DNA of 6,594 bases from Nitrospira sp. (GTDB taxonomy: Bacteria; Nitrospirota; Nitrospiria; Nitrospirales; Nitrospiraceae), in assembly GCA_015904045.1 (NCBI GenBank), contig JABMDG010000360.1, positions 1 to 6,594 of the forward strand, in the 5' to 3' direction. The translations under genes were made by a program, and so were the position numbers. Below are positions 5,817 to 6,594 of this stretch, in pieces. Numbering within the stretch: the first letter of the stretch is position 1; every line of letters begins with the position of its first letter. The notes below the pieces were generated by a model that saw only the letters and a list, made by a program, of their open reading frames with translations, was not told where the DNA came from and searched no databases.

Positions 5817-6594
5817 TTATGCCGTGTCACCTGACGGCCCGAACCGTCCCGTCTCTCCCAACGGTCGGTCGACCCGGAGATTGTCCGCCTGGCTGGAGCT
5901 GATGTCGAGTTCCTCTGCCGGAGGCGCCCAACCGAGCTTCTCCAAGGTCTCCAGCACGATCAACCGAAGCGCGTCTTTCGCGGTCAGCCGGACTGAGGCA
6001 TAGGACAGCACCCGCTCTTTTTCAATCTCCACCTCGGAGGCCTTGGGATCGTAGAGGAAGGCGATCAAAGGTTCGATGGCCGTGTCGCCGATGACCGCCA
6101 GGGCTGCAGCCGCTTTTTCCCGCAACACACCGTCTTTCAACAACATAATGAGGTCGGGGATCACGCGGGGATCGCGGAACTGGCCGAGCGCCGTGGCGGC
6201 GGCTTCCTTGATGAAGGCGTCTTCGCTGACGATGCAGCCGGGAGTCGGCGAGCCTTCTTGTTTGATCCCTTTGCCTTTTAGGGCGTCCAGCACGGCCGGC
6301 AGGGCGCGCGCATCGCCGATCATGCCGAGCGAGGCAATGGCATGGCGCTTGACTGCCCCATCCTTCATCGCTTCGATCAGCGCATCGATGGCCCGGGAAT
6401 CGCCGATCATGCCCAAGGCGATGGTGGCGTCTTCGCGCACGGCCCGATCGGGATCTTTCAACGCAGCGATCAAAGCATCAACCACGTGTGCATCGCGCAC
6501 CCAGGTCCGTCCGATCTGATAGTCGGTCGTCATGCCGCCCAGCGCTCGGGCTGCGTGACAACGCACCACGAAATCCTTGTCCTTGAGACTCTTG
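5817..6594 (-). CDS. HEAT-repeat protein (N-terminus beyond right edge)
   Basis: The frame is open to the right edge. A GTG at 6569 could serve as a start, but the eight codons before it (KSLKDKDF) complete a normal HEAT helix ending in VVRCHAARALGG, so the gene continues outside the window. The 258 visible residues hold about six units, including DPDRAVREDATIALGMIGDS, DGAVKRHAIASLGMIGDARA and DGVLREKAAAALAVIGD. The fourth unit has a loop of about 16 residues with a Cys (SPTPGCIVSED), like the Cys loop in the 361-aa HEAT protein. The first unit is lengthened by GGMTTDYQIGRTWVRDAHVV. HEAT structure ends at a cap (VLETLEKLGWAPP), followed by a polar, probably disordered tail of about 33 residues. 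It is likely cytoplasmic and binds a protein partner; the partner is unknown. The DCC-family gene follows after 13 nt. Confidence 0.92.
   Translation of the reverse strand, partial: KSLKDKDFVVRCHAARALGGMTTDYQIGRTWVRDAHVVDALIAALKDPDRAVREDATIALGMIGDSRAIDALIEAMKDGAVKRHAIASLGMIGDARALPAVLDALKGKGIKQEGSPTPGCIVSEDAFIKEAAATALGQFRDPRVIPDLIMLLKDGVLREKAAAALAVIGDTAIEPLIAFLYDPKASEVEIEKERVLSYASVRLTAKDALRLIVLETLEKLGWAPPAEELDISSSQADNLRVDRPLGETGRFGPSGDTA

Noticed and set aside
6313..6486. TCGCCGATCATGCC at 6313-6326 and 6400-6413, 87 bp apart, as a recent tandem duplication
   Set aside because: The rest of the two 87-bp units differs substantially. The shared word encodes the common GMIGD turn, so ordinary HEAT periodicity explains it.

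Overview
The window looks like chromosomal DNA from a GC-rich Gram-negative bacterium. Nitrospirota (a Nitrospira-like organism) is my best guess. The basis is several HEAT-repeat paralogues of the PBS-lyase type in a non-phototroph-like setting, the codon use, and the style of the intergenic palindromic element. This is recognition by pattern and was not checked against a database.

Layout. Leftward (minus-strand) genes fill positions 1-3643. Four HEAT-repeat genes lie in one direction with gaps of 38 bp, an 8-bp overlap and 33 bp, so they look like one operon transcribed from 3643 towards 1. The last gene (628 to the left edge) carries a non-HEAT N-terminal domain and runs out of the window. 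A 368-bp divergent intergenic region (3644-4011) follows and is mostly occupied by a roughly 240-bp imperfect palindrome (3671-3910) with matching ends, which resembles a MITE or other non-autonomous repeat. The only rightward gene (4012-5262) encodes an exported beta-propeller-like protein. After a 106-bp convergent gap with two hairpins come two more leftward genes: a small DCC-family (DUF393, YuxK-like) thiol-disulfide oxidoreductase (5803-5369), and a fifth HEAT-repeat protein (right edge to 5817) whose N-terminus lies outside the window.

How the parts may work together. The HEAT proteins consist almost entirely of 28-31-residue helical repeats of the E-Z/PBS-lyase type, with the pattern LxxxLxDxDxxVRxxAAxALGxIGDxRA. 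Such solenoids bind proteins or cofactor-carrying partners, and no catalytic domain is visible in them. Five different paralogues within 6.6 kb suggest a scaffold, chaperone or maturation role, but nothing in the window names the client. The exported propeller and the CxxC protein could be clients or helpers, or simply neighbours. No RNA genes, CRISPR arrays, transposase genes or phage genes were seen.
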